This document shows, piece after piece, positions 33,598 through 41,830 of a stretch of 64,000 bases of DNA. The stretch is from SAR202 cluster bacterium bin87 (GTDB taxonomy: Bacteria > Chloroflexota > Dehalococcoidia > Lucifugimonadales > UBA3495). A program made the translations under genes and the position numbers. The stretch's first letter is position 1, and each line of letters starts with the position of its first letter. The stretch lies in NCBI GenBank assembly GCA_002238825.1, contig MPNC01000003.1, forward strand, positions 186,001-250,000. Reading direction: 5' to 3'. Below the pieces are notes generated by a model. The model did no database searches and was not told the DNA's origin. It saw only the letters and a list, made by a program, of their open reading frames with translations.

Positions 33598-34617
33598 CTA
33601 GGCAGCAGCAGCGCCCACGGTCTCGATGATCAACCGGGTCACGGTGTAGGGGTCGCAGTTGGCGTTGGGACGCCGATCCTCGATGTAACCCATGCCGTCA
33701 CGGGCAACCTGCCACGGAATCCGGACCGATGCGCCCCGGTCGGACACACCGTAGCGGTACTCGCGGTACGAGCACGTCTCGTGCAGGCCGGTCAGACGCT
33801 CTTCAATGCGGTCGCCGTAGTTGGCGATGTGCAGGTCGTGTCGGGTCTGGAGCGCTTCCGCCGCCGCGACGCAGGCCTCGTAGTTCTCCCGCATCCGGTT
33901 GGTGGAAAAATTGGTGTGGGCCCCGGCGCCGTTCCAGTCGCCCTTGACCGGCTTGGGGTCCAGCGTGGCGCTGATGCCTCGACGACCGTCCACGGTCAGC
34001 ACGTCCTCGCCGATCCGGTACAGCAGCCAGCGGGCCAGCCACAGGTGGTCGCCCGCGGTCGGCGCTCCGACCGGTCCGATCTGGAACTCCCATTGGGCCG
34101 GCATGACCTCGCCGTTGATGCCGGCAAAAGCCAGGCCGGCGTACAAACAAGCGTCCATGTGCTGCTCCACCACTGGCCGGCCGAAAACCTCGTCGGAACC
34201 GACACCGCAGTAGTAGCCGCCCTGGGGCGCGGGGAAACCGTTGTCGGGCCAGCCCAACGGCTTTATGCCGTCGAAGAACGTGTACTCCTGCTCGATGCCG
34301 AACCAGAAGTCCAGTGAGGCGTATTTTTCGGCCGCGGCGGCGCAGCCGGCCCTGGTGTTGGACGGATGTGGCGACATGTCGGTGAGCAACACTTCGCACA
34401 TCACCAGCTTGTGGTTGCCGCCTCGTATCGGGTCAGGAACCGACAGCACCGGGCTCAGTACGCAGTCCGAGTTTTCGCCGGGAGCCTGGTTGGTGCTGGA
34501 GCCGTCGAAACCCCAGACGGGGGGATCCTCGCCGTCCGGGACGATCTTCGCCTTTGACCGCAGCTTGGCGGTGGGCTGCTGCCCGTCGATCCAAATGTAT
34601 TCCGCCTTGTAACTCAT
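33598..34617 (-). CDS. Glutamine synthetase, type II (GSII)
   Basis: 339 residues, the short length of GSII (eukaryote-like, also in rhizobia and Streptomyces), not of the 450-470-residue GSI. Motifs: WGFDGSSTNQAPGENSD near the N-terminus, the metal-binding FWFGIEQEYTFF (about residue 105), GGYYCGVGSDEVFGRP, WEFQIGP, the ATP/glutamate segment WNGAGAHTNFST (about 230) and SDRGASVRIP (about 298). It condenses glutamate and ammonium. GSII is not controlled by adenylylation, and the Tyr loop of GSI is absent. The gene stands alone with its own terminator. Confidence 0.95.
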   Translation of the reverse strand: MSYKAEYIWIDGQQPTAKLRSKAKIVPDGEDPPVWGFDGSSTNQAPGENSDCVLSPVLSVPDPIRGGNHKLVMCEVLLTDMSPHPSNTRAGCAAAAEKYASLDFWFGIEQEYTFFDGIKPLGWPDNGFPAPQGGYYCGVGSDEVFGRPVVEQHMDACLYAGLAFAGINGEVMPAQWEFQIGPVGAPTAGDHLWLARWLLYRIGEDVLTVDGRRGISATLDPKPVKGDWNGAGAHTNFSTNRMRENYEACVAAAEALQTRHDLHIANYGDRIEERLTGLHETCSYREYRYGVSDRGASVRIPWQVARDGMGYIEDRRPNANCDPYTVTRLIIETVGAAAA

Positions 34618-34750
34618 GAAACAGACCTCAACGTCCAGATTGTCCTATTATTGTACCCGAACTGCCCTCATTAAATCGCCTCGTCGCGACCCCTCACATG
34701 TAAAAAGTTTGTTACCACGCGGAGCGGAGCAGCGCGAATCTCGGCGCCGG

Positions 34751-34870
34751 CAGGGCTTGTGCGAAGTCCATCGCGACGGCAAATGTCAGAAGCGGGATTC
34801 GCCGGATTTTGAATTTTTACGATGTCCATACAACCCAAAAACCTGTAATCCTGGCAATGACTTCGCACAG
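34751..34870. repeat. MITE-like repeat with terminal inverted repeats (copy B)
   Basis: Ends CAGGGCTTGTGCGAAGTCC (34751-34769) and GACTTCGCACAG (34859-34870) pair over the TGTGCGAAGTC core and match the ends of the copy at 20524. The interior differs: GTCAGAAGCGGGATTCGCCG (from 34786) resembles the left arm of the palindrome at 39217. The element thus mixes two repeat types. Confidence 0.65.
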
Positions 34871-34995
34871 ACCGGCCCGGCTGGCGCACCGGCGCCTGAG
34901 GTTCGCCGCCGGTGGTACACTTGATTTCGGCGTCACTTGCGCGTAACGCTGATATTAGACTGCGATAACCCCAAACCCGGGAGAACGAAGACCGT

Positions 34996-35928
34996 ATGTA
35001 CTCGAAAATAATCGTTCCACTGGACGGATCGGACCTGGCGGAACAGGCCCTGCCCTATGCCGAGCTGGTGGCCGCCACGCTGTCAGCGCCCATTGAGCTC
35101 GTTCAGGCCTATGACGTCCTGCCGGGCAACATCCTGGGGTCGCGTTCTCCGCGTATTGCGGACCAGTTGCAGATGGGAGCGCGGGAACGGGCTGAGGCTT
35201 CCCTGGGGCCCACCCGACAGCGACTGGAGGCCGACGGTTTTGCCGTCAACATCGCCACCCAGCGCGGCCCCGCCGCCGACGTCATCGTCGCCCAGGCCGG
35301 CATCGACCCCGGCGCGTTGCTGGTGATGTGCACCCACGGGCGCGGCGGCATCTCCCGGTGGGTCATGGGCAGTGTCACCGACAAGGTACTGCACACCGTT
35401 CCCAACCCCATGCTGATCGTACGCGCCACGGTCACCGGCCCCGCTTCGCCCAGCTCGTCGCTGAAATCTGTCGTGGTTCCCCTGGACGGCTCGGCCCTTT
35501 CGGAACTGGCGATACCCCACGCGGTGAGCATGGCCGCTGCCCTGTCGGCCCGCATCACCGCGCTACAGATCACGCCGACGGCTGATTACTATCGTCGCCA
35601 GCTCACGGTGGTCACGCCGGAGATGGGCGCAATCCCCGACTTCGATCCCGGTTCACCCGAGGAAATGGCCGATGAGGACGCGGAAGGCGTGGCCGCTTAC
35701 CTGGAGGACGTAACCAACCGCATGGCAATCGACCATGCCCACGGCGTCGACACTGCGCACGTCGTCGACGACAACATCGCCCAGAGCATCATTGACCAGG
35801 CGGCCGCCCAGCCGTCCCTGGTGGTGATGACCACTCACGGCCGCAGCGGAGTGGGCCGCATGGTGCTGGGCAGCGTCACCGACCGGGTCATCAGGCACTC
35901 CAACACGCCGGTGCTGGTAATCCGCTAG
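34996..35928 (+). CDS. Universal stress protein with two Usp domains
   Basis: 310 residues forming two tandem UspA domains (about 1-147 and 155-310). Each starts IIVPLDGSDLAEQALPYA or VVVPLDGSALSELAIPHA, where the Asp contacts ATP. Each ends with the nucleotide-binding signature G-x2-G-x9-G-S/T: MCTHGRGGISRWVMGSVTDKVLH and MTTHGRSGVGRMVLGSVTDRVIR. Double-Usp proteins bind ATP and respond to stress in the cytoplasm; the exact role is unknown. A related paralogue follows about 390 bp downstream. A strong hairpin terminator follows this gene. Confidence 0.93.
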   Translation: MYSKIIVPLDGSDLAEQALPYAELVAATLSAPIELVQAYDVLPGNILGSRSPRIADQLQMGARERAEASLGPTRQRLEADGFAVNIATQRGPAADVIVAQAGIDPGALLVMCTHGRGGISRWVMGSVTDKVLHTVPNPMLIVRATVTGPASPSSSLKSVVVPLDGSALSELAIPHAVSMAAALSARITALQITPTADYYRRQLTVVTPEMGAIPDFDPGSPEEMADEDAEGVAAYLEDVTNRMAIDHAHGVDTAHVVDDNIAQSIIDQAAAQPSLVVMTTHGRSGVGRMVLGSVTDRVIRHSNTPVLVIR

Positions 35929-35951
35929 ACCAGGCGACAACCCCCGGCGCC

Positions 35952-35973
35952 GAGGCCCGCAATTGCGGGCCTC
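35952..35973. terminator. Hairpin terminator after the first Usp gene
   Basis: Perfect palindrome GAGGCCCGC-AATT-GCGGGCCTC followed by ATTTCGT, 23 bp after the stop codon. Confidence 0.75.
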
Positions 35974-36031
35974 ATTTCGTATTGAGGGCCTCCTCCCGTC
36001 GCGTGTACCCAATCCGGGTAGACAAGGGTAC

Positions 36032-36180
36032 TTTGCATGGATGGACATGGATGGACCGGATTGATTCCGTCCATGGCCGGCGAGGCTGAATTTACATCCG
36101 CACCTGCGGCTCCGACGCGATTCCCACTCCAATACGGATACGGTCGCATCCAGTCCATCCCGTGCATCCATGCGAAATTA
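36032..36180. repeat. Intergenic inverted repeat, GGATGGAC family (copy 1)
   Basis: Left arm TTTGCATGGATGGACATGGA (from 36033) with ATGGACCGG, right arm CCAGTCCATCCCGTGCATCC followed by ATGCGAAAT (to 36178). It resembles the elements at 41581 and 51842, which are built on the same arm plan of GGATxxACAGGAT-like units. It lies between the two Usp genes and is non-coding. Confidence 0.65.
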
Positions 36181-36184
36181 CCCA

Positions 36185-36213
36185 TTGCGCGAACCGCGGC
36201 GGCGTGCTATCAT
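36185..36213 (+). promoter_or_regulatory. Sigma-70 type promoter for the second Usp gene
   Basis: TTGCGC (36185-36190) and TATCAT (36208-36213) with a 17-bp spacer. The leader would be about 95 nt before ATG 36314, which has AGGAGG upstream. Confidence 0.45.
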
Positions 36214-36313
36214 ATCCATGTAAGCAATAAAGATTATCTGACTGATGAATGTGCAGCGTTTCACAAATAAGGCAAAAGCGCTACGGCTACGTAGCCAAAA
36301 AGGAGGCAACGCC

Positions 36314-37324
36314 ATGACACTGTGCAACAACATAATCGTTCCCCTGGACGGGTCGAAATTGTCGGCCCAGGCGCTCCCCGCAGCTAGGCTGATGGCCAAT
36401 GCGACGCGCGCGCCGATCACGCTGGTACGGTCTTTCGACCGGGTGCCGGACTGGCACGTCGACGCCGACCACGGACGCTTCAGCGCCGCGATGTCCGCCG
36501 GCGAGCACGACCGCACCGTGGCCGATCTGGCGTGCATCAGGCGACGCATGGAGCATTGGGGCGTCGAGACTCCGATATTGCTCGAGGCCCACGAAGATCC
36601 GGCCCACGAGGCGATCATCCGCATGGCCAACCGCGACCCCAGCGCAATGGTTGTCATGTCCACTCACGGTCGCGGCGGGTTCTCCCGCATGCTGACCGGC
36701 AGCGTGACCGCCAAGGTGGTGAACGCGGTAAGGAACCCGACGCTGATCGTACGCTGCAACAAGACCGACTGCCCGGTGGTGCCCCAGTTCTTCGAGAACA
36801 TCATCGTGCCGCTGGATGGGAGCGGGTTTGCCGAGCATGCCCTGGACTACGCCGGAGAACTGGCCACAACCTTTGGCACGCGGATCACCCTGTTCCGCTC
36901 CACGCCCGGCGCGGACTATTTCCGCACCCATTCCGACTGGGGACACTACGGTGGGGCGGGGTTCGGTTTCAACGAGCCCGAAAACATGGCCCGGGATCTG
37001 GCCCACTCCTCGGAAGACTACCTGTGGAAAAAGGCCGACGCGCTACGCGCCCGGTTCCCCCTGTTCGACGTGGAAGTGGTGAACTCCCGGGAAAACCCTG
37101 AGCATGGCATCGTCAACCTGGCAAACCGGCTGGACAACGGGCTGGTCGTGATGGCCACACGCGGCCGTCGCGCCGTGGGTCGGGCTCTGTTCGGCAGCGT
37201 GGGCGACCACGTGGTGCGGCATTCCACGACACCGACCCTCCTGGTGCGTGGGCCCCTGCACGCCAGGGAAGGAGCCTTCGGCGGCCATCAGCACGACCTC
37301 CATCGGGAGCTGGCCGCGGTGTAA
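36314..37324 (+). CDS. Universal stress protein with two Usp domains (paralogue)
   Basis: 336 residues from ATG 36314, with AAGGAGG at the right distance; an in-frame ATG at 36245 has none. The two Usp domains begin IIVPLDGSKLSAQALPAA and IIVPLDGSGFAEHALDYA. The ATP signatures are MSTHGRGGFSRMLTGSVTAKVV (about 115-136) and MATRGRRAVGRALFGSVGDHVVR (about 283-305). It is related to the upstream protein but clearly diverged, with a longer second domain (insertion around 200-235 rich in aromatic and acidic residues). The two genes have separate terminators and promoter, so they are likely regulated separately. Confidence 0.92.
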   Translation: MTLCNNIIVPLDGSKLSAQALPAARLMANATRAPITLVRSFDRVPDWHVDADHGRFSAAMSAGEHDRTVADLACIRRRMEHWGVETPILLEAHEDPAHEAIIRMANRDPSAMVVMSTHGRGGFSRMLTGSVTAKVVNAVRNPTLIVRCNKTDCPVVPQFFENIIVPLDGSGFAEHALDYAGELATTFGTRITLFRSTPGADYFRTHSDWGHYGGAGFGFNEPENMARDLAHSSEDYLWKKADALRARFPLFDVEVVNSRENPEHGIVNLANRLDNGLVVMATRGRRAVGRALFGSVGDHVVRHSTTPTLLVRGPLHAREGAFGGHQHDLHRELAAV

Positions 37325-37380
37325 CCTCCGCACCGCGCGAGCGCGGATAGCGCGGGCCCAAGGCTGGCGCCAATCGCGAA

Positions 37381-37404
37381 GGGGCGGGCAAATTTGCCCG
37401 CCCC
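37381..37404. terminator. Bidirectional terminator between Usp and LLM genes
   Basis: Perfect 24-nt palindrome GGGGCGGGCAAA/TTTGCCCGCCCC between two convergent genes, followed by an AT-rich stretch. Confidence 0.75.
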
Positions 37405-37488
37405 CAATCATTTAAGCGTAGGCGCGCTCGGGCAAGCACACTCGGGTCGCTGCCGGCGTCAGCGCGCGCCGGCGACGGGCCCGGTCGT

Positions 37489-38622
37489 CTACCACTTCTG
37501 GATCACGGGAAGGACTTCCTTGCCGAACAGGCCGATGTTCTTCATGGTGGCCTCGTGACCCATGCGGGACTCCTGGCCGTAAAACACCAGGTGCTCCATG
37601 CCCAGCCGCTTGTGCAGGAATTCCAGCTTCTCCAGCACCGTGTCCGGCGTGCCGCACACGATGTGGTAGTTCTCCTTGAGTTCCTCAAATGTCTGCAGGT
37701 TGAGGGGCTTGAGGCCGGAACGCCGGGCGGCGATGGCGGAGCCGGCAGCGGAACGATAGCCAACGGGCGCCATGTACTCTCGCGGACCACGGACGGTGGG
37801 TCCCATGCGCCAGATGAAATGCCTGGCCTGCTCGTCGGCCTCCTCCTGGGTGTCGCCGACATAGCAGCAAAGCAGGTAGCCGAAGTTGTCCGGCACAACC
37901 TCCCGACCGGCTTCCTCGGCAGCCACCCGGTACATTCCGAACAGTTCCTCGGTGACGTCCAGATCGGTGAGGAAGGCCACGTAGGTGTAGCCATGGCGAC
38001 CGGACCACTCGGCGGTCTCCGGCGATGAGGTGCCCGGCACCCAGATGGGCGGATGGGGCTGCTGGATCGGCACCATCCAGGGGTTGACCACCCTGAAGTT
38101 GTAGTGCTTACCCTCCCAGCGGAAGGGGCCGGGAGTGGTCCAGGTCTTGATGATCAGGTCGTGGCATTCCTCAAAGCGTTCCCGGTTGGCCACCGGATTA
38201 TTGTTGGTGGAAACGGTCTCAACGCCGGTCCCACGAACGAATCCCGAAATCATCCGCCCGCCGGAGATGACGTCGATCATCGCCAGCTCTTCGGCCAGCC
38301 GGACCGGGTTGTCGTGGATGGGCAGGATGTTGCCCAGCAGCAGGATCTTGGCCTGGTGGGTGATGCGCGCCAGCACCGCAGCCGACAGATTGGTGGCGGC
38401 GTTCATGCACGACGGCGTGTTGTGGTGCTCGTTGAGCATGATGCCGTCGAAGCCCAGCTCGTCGGCGTACACGCACTCGTCGAAGTAGCGCTTGAAGAGG
38501 CCGTTGGCCGTGTTGGGGTTGAACCACGTGTTGGGGAAGGTCAGGCGCAGCGACGGGTACTTGTCGCCCTCTTCGTCTGGGTACTCGTGGTAGGGGAACT
38601 CGGAGAAGTAGTAGCTCTTCAC
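37489..38622 (-). CDS. LLM-class flavin-dependent oxidoreductase
   Basis: 377 residues, GTG start with GGAGG upstream. A bacterial luciferase-like TIM barrel: ADELGFDGIMLNEHHNTPS (about 53-71), ILLLGNILPIHDNPVRLAEELAMIDVISGGRMISGFVRGTG (about 93-133) with the conserved GR, and a C-terminal CGTPDTVLEKLEFL. Members use FMN or F420 for monooxygenation or reduction. The family is greatly expanded in SAR202-type Chloroflexota, where roles in breaking down recalcitrant organics have been suggested. Substrate unknown. Two further members occur in this window (51908 and 57577). Confidence 0.93.
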   Translation of the reverse strand: MKSYYFSEFPYHEYPDEEGDKYPSLRLTFPNTWFNPNTANGLFKRYFDECVYADELGFDGIMLNEHHNTPSCMNAATNLSAAVLARITHQAKILLLGNILPIHDNPVRLAEELAMIDVISGGRMISGFVRGTGVETVSTNNNPVANRERFEECHDLIIKTWTTPGPFRWEGKHYNFRVVNPWMVPIQQPHPPIWVPGTSSPETAEWSGRHGYTYVAFLTDLDVTEELFGMYRVAAEEAGREVVPDNFGYLLCCYVGDTQEEADEQARHFIWRMGPTVRGPREYMAPVGYRSAAGSAIAARRSGLKPLNLQTFEELKENYHIVCGTPDTVLEKLEFLHKRLGMEHLVFYGQESRMGHEATMKNIGLFGKEVLPVIQKW

Positions 38623-38796
38623 GGGACGGTGGCCTCCCTTGGCATGCGTGATGACTGGCCGATTATACCAGCCGCATTGCCGGCGCCCGTCCCGCCGATG
38701 TAATCGCCCCTGCCGGCAGCGCGCCGTCCCGGGGCCGTGATCCCGGTGCGCGTGTCTCGCGTGTTCTTCCGATCCGGTCCGCGAAGCGTCGTCGTT

Positions 38797-38979
38797 TTAC
38801 CAAATGCTTCGGACAATGTTATCCCCGCCGTCGATCTCATCGACAGCGACGGGAGGTTCAGAAACACCCCCATGGGCCGTTTCCTGGGTGACCAGCAGCA
38901 GTACCAGCGCCACCACTGACACCAGTGAGATGGCGAAACTCAGCCGGGCGGGTTTCGTCATAGCCTTGATTATCGTCAC
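38797..38979 (-). CDS. Possible small secreted or membrane protein
   Basis: 60 residues from GTG 38979, with GAGGA nine bases upstream; an ATG at 38961 is also possible. After a short basic start there is one hydrophobic stretch (FAISLVSVVALVLLLVT, about residues 15-31) and then a short acidic tail. It could be a signal peptide or anchor. No family is recognised and the tail is short, so this may be chance; it is the only reasonable frame in the 840-bp gap. The remaining gap sequence on both sides (38623-38796 and 38980-39216) shows no other gene. Confidence 0.35.
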   Translation of the reverse strand: MTIIKAMTKPARLSFAISLVSVVALVLLLVTQETAHGGVSEPPVAVDEIDGGDNIVRSIW

Positions 38980-39216
38980 AGCGATTGTCCTCGTGTATCC
39001 GCAGAATTGGCGAAGGGCGATATGGGGCGCTCCGCCGGTCTATTTCTGCGCGGCTGCTCATTATTTGGTTTATTTTTGAAAATGCAGCCACTGCAATCCA
39101 CTTTAGCGCGCCAGTGTGAAATGGGCGTAAAAATCAGCCGGATTTTCGTGAACGTCTCGTGAAGATTTCGCGAGCAGGCCCGCGCCGGCGCTCACCGGTA
39201 CCCGCCTTCGTAAATC

Positions 39217-39326
39217 GTCAGAAGCAGGATCCACGGGATTTTATGATTTGGCAGGATTGGGGGATCTCCATCGCAGGACGGTCCCAATCCTGCGAATCCC
39301 TGAATCTTGAAAATCCCGATTCTGAC
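39217..39326. repeat. Long imperfect palindrome, GGATT family
   Basis: The arms 39217-39261 and 39282-39326 are inverted copies: GTCAGAAGCAGGATCCACGG ... GGCAGGATTGGG against CCCAATCCTGCGAATCCC ... ATCCCGATTCTGAC. The transcript would form a hairpin of more than 40 bp with mismatches. The left arm resembles the interior of the element at 34751. Non-coding. Confidence 0.75.
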
Positions 39327-39463
39327 CATGCCCCGCCGCAAACCGGGCGTGCCTGAATGTGCCGGCCGTGCAGCGAAGCGCGCCGGATGGATCTCCCGCG
39401 GCCCAATCGCGAGCGTGGGTCCCGTACCGTTTGCAGCCCGGCGCAGGCTCAAGCCGCCGGCGG

Positions 39464-40465
39464 TTACAGCCGGTAGGCCCGTACCGCCGTGCCCTGGAAC
39501 ATTGCGGCTTTTTCTGCGTCCGAATAGGCGGCCGTTACCCGCTTGAAGGCATTCCACGCGGTGGTGTAGGAATAAGAAGCCTTGTCCACCGGGAAGTTGC
39601 TCTCGAACATGCAGCGCTCCGGACCAAATTGCTCGATGCAATAGTCCAGCCACGGCCGGATGGTTTCGGCCAGTTCCTCGGAATCCGGTGGGACGTCGCG
39701 CTGATGCCAGTCGTAGCCGCTGATCACGTTGCCGAACCCGCCCAGCTTGACCACCACGTTTTCGTGGACGGCAACCGCCGCGATGCCCCTCTGCCAGTCG
39801 GCGAAAACTTCTTCTCGTCTATCGGCGTAGGGCCCTACGCCCAACGGCCGGCCGACGTGATTCAGGATGATCGTGGCGTCGGGAAACGCGCCGGCCAGGT
39901 CGGCCAGTTCCGGTAGCTGCGGGTGAAATACCAGCGCGTCGAAGCTGAGGCCCATGCGCTGCAGCCGGTCGAACCCGGCGCGGAAACCTGCGTCGGCCAG
40001 CATCCCGGCCGTGGTGGACCGTCCCAACGACACTTCAGGACTGGCGTCCCATGAGCACGAGAACCGGATCCCCCGGAACCGGTTGTTGCTGGCGGCAAGG
40101 TGCGCTTCCAGCACCGGGGCCACCGCGTCGCCCAGCATCAGGTCAGCGTTGGAGACGATGCCAGCGGCAACTTCCGTAGGCCCGTACTGGCCGCTGGCGC
40201 TCTGGGCGGCCAAGCCCTGCACGAACTCGGTTTCGCCGATGGCCCGCATCTCCTCCGGTCCCCTGGCCCGGTACATGGAGTGGCACTCGATGAAGACCGT
40301 CTGCGCGATGTTGTGCCCGCCCCCCACATCTTGAGTCAGTTGGTCCAGCAGGTAACGGTCACCCTCCCGGTCCCAGAAGTGGTGGTGCGGGTCGCAGATG
40401 GGCAGCGCCGGATCGATGGCCTCTTCCGTGACCTGGCTCAACCAGGCTTCGCGTTGGGTGGACAT
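39464..40465 (-). CDS. Amidohydrolase family protein (PF04909-type TIM barrel)
   Basis: 333 residues with AGGAGG before the ATG. The first metal motif is ICDPHHHFWD (about residues 23-32), and later blocks are TVFIECHSMY, FRGIRF, LVFHPQLPELADLAGAFPDATIILNHVGRPLG (about 205-236) and the terminal MFESNFPVDKASYSY (about 288-302). This is the pattern of the amidohydrolase_2 group (lactonases, decarboxylases, dicarboxylate lactone hydrolases). A downstream neighbour is a carboxymuconolactone-decarboxylase-like gene 12 bp apart in the same operon, which together suggests hydrolysis or decarboxylation of ring-derived or lactone compounds. Confidence 0.92.
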   Translation of the reverse strand: MSTQREAWLSQVTEEAIDPALPICDPHHHFWDREGDRYLLDQLTQDVGGGHNIAQTVFIECHSMYRARGPEEMRAIGETEFVQGLAAQSASGQYGPTEVAAGIVSNADLMLGDAVAPVLEAHLAASNNRFRGIRFSCSWDASPEVSLGRSTTAGMLADAGFRAGFDRLQRMGLSFDALVFHPQLPELADLAGAFPDATIILNHVGRPLGVGPYADRREEVFADWQRGIAAVAVHENVVVKLGGFGNVISGYDWHQRDVPPDSEELAETIRPWLDYCIEQFGPERCMFESNFPVDKASYSYTTAWNAFKRVTAAYSDAEKAAMFQGTAVRAYRL

Positions 40466-40477
40466 ATTGGCCCCTCC

Positions 40478-41035
40478 TTAGACGGGAAGCGGCTTCTCGG
40501 TGATGCTGTCCGGAAGCTCCACGCCGAAGGCGTTGACGTTGAAAGCCAGCATGGAGTAGCAGCCCATCAGCGTGGTGAGCTCGGTGGCGCCGTTCCGGCC
40601 AAAGTGCTGCATCACCGTGTCGAAGGCGCCCTGGCTGACCGTCCGCGTGCGGAAGAACTGCTGGCCGTATTCAACCACCGCCGCCTCGTCGGCCGCGGGG
40701 TCGGGCAGATCCTGCCGGTCCCGCAGGGCGTCGACGATCTCATCGCGCAGGCCAGCCTGGCGAGCCGGCGGCGCGTGGGCGTTCCAGATGAACTGGCAAT
40801 TGTTCTCGCGGGCCGCCACCAGCATGGCCAGCTCCCGGATCCGCGGCGACAGCGAGGTGTCGGTGCGGAGGTACAAAGCGAGACCCAGCGCGCGCTGGGC
40901 AACCTCCGGAGCGTTGAGCATCACCGAGCCTGGCCCAGTGGCCGGCACCTCGCCCCGGTCGGCGACGAAGGCGTCGAATGCGGCGCGCTCGTTTTCGGGC
41001 ACTGATTCTCGGGTCACTGTAGGGGTTCGGGCCAT
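40478..41035 (-). CDS. Carboxymuconolactone decarboxylase family protein
   Basis: 185 residues, ATG preceded by GGAGG. The AhpD/CMD-like core is RIRELAMLVAARENNCQFIWNAHAPPARQAGLRDEIVDAL (about 65-104), with one Cys and a His (C..xxxxxH) where AhpD has CxxC...H. The second Cys of AhpD peroxidoxins is absent, so decarboxylase-like or other non-redox activity is more likely than AhpD-type peroxide reduction. The gene precedes the amidohydrolase gene on the same strand (12 bp gap), and the SnoaL-like gene is upstream. The three probably work on one degradative route. Confidence 0.9.
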   Translation of the reverse strand: MARTPTVTRESVPENERAAFDAFVADRGEVPATGPGSVMLNAPEVAQRALGLALYLRTDTSLSPRIRELAMLVAARENNCQFIWNAHAPPARQAGLRDEIVDALRDRQDLPDPAADEAAVVEYGQQFFRTRTVSQGAFDTVMQHFGRNGATELTTLMGCYSMLAFNVNAFGVELPDSITEKPLPV

Positions 41036-41098
41036 GATGTCCTCCCGTCGTGCGTTTCCTGATTATTCGGGCACAGTCTAACACCGTTCCCAGCTCTC

Positions 41099-41494
41099 CT
41101 ACGGCGCGAAGCTCGACCGCGCCTGCGCACCCCAGCGGCCGTCGTTGTCGGTCATGATCCACAGCGAGCGGTGGGTGACGATGGCGGCGCCGGACGCATC
41201 CCGCCTGGTGAACTGGATCAGGACATGCACCTTGTGGGCGGAGCTGTGGATCACCTCGGTGGAGTCCAGGGTCGTGTGATGCCAGTCCGGGCCGGCCCGG
41301 GCGTAGAAGTCGCGCAGGTAGGTCGCCTCCAGTTCTTCGCGGTCGTGCCAGATGGCGACGCCTGCGCCGGAGATGCGCACGTGGGGCAGGTGCAGCAGGT
41401 CGTAGAGCGCCGCATCGTCGCGGGCGTTCAGCGCCGCCATGAAATCCTCGATGGCGGTCACCGCGGCGTGCGATGCCTCGTTCATTTGTCTCAT
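41099..41494 (-). CDS. SnoaL/DUF4440-like NTF2-fold protein
   Basis: 131 residues from ATG 41494 (AAGGAC upstream); the frame extends to 41569 without support. The protein has the NTF2-like layout: an N-terminal helix (AVTAIEDFMAALNARDDAALYDLLHLPHVRISG), central region with the Trp-Asp (AIWHDREEL) and a strand-rich end ending TDNDGRWGAQARSSFAP. Such small proteins act as polyketide cyclases, dehydratases or ligand-binding subunits. It is encoded upstream of the CMD and amidohydrolase genes. Function unknown. Confidence 0.82.
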   Translation of the reverse strand: MRQMNEASHAAVTAIEDFMAALNARDDAALYDLLHLPHVRISGAGVAIWHDREELEATYLRDFYARAGPDWHHTTLDSTEVIHSSAHKVHVLIQFTRRDASGAAIVTHRSLWIMTDNDGRWGAQARSSFAP

Positions 41495-41580
41495 GCTGTC
41501 GTCCTTCAGTGATTTGAGTGATTGACGGGAGATACGGCGTGATCGACGCACCGCCTCACGCGTACCCAACTTTGTATGTC

Positions 41581-41704
41581 ACATCGATAGGCAGGATGGA
41601 CAGGATTTGATTGATCGCTGGAAACACCGCGCACTCCGGATGGTGCCAAAAGCAGGGCGCGGAGCCAGGGTTGTCGGCATCCTATACATCCTGTTCATCG
41701 ATGT
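41581..41704. repeat. Intergenic inverted repeat, GGATGGAC family (copy 2)
   Basis: Arms ACATCGATAGGCAGGATGGA followed by CAGG (41581-41604) and CCTATACATCCTGTTCATCG followed by ATGT (41681-41704). Immediately upstream stands CTCACGCGTACCCAACTTTGT, a module also seen before the palindrome at 23157, so repeat units are combined in different ways. Confidence 0.7.
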
Positions 41705-41830
41705 AAATTTGCTCTCATCGTCGTCAAACTGGGTATGTCTAAAACGCACCACCGATTGTCGGCCCGTAGCGAATGTTGTACCATCGTTTGGCCTCAAATT
41801 CCCAATAGCCGGCACCTGGAGGATAGATTT

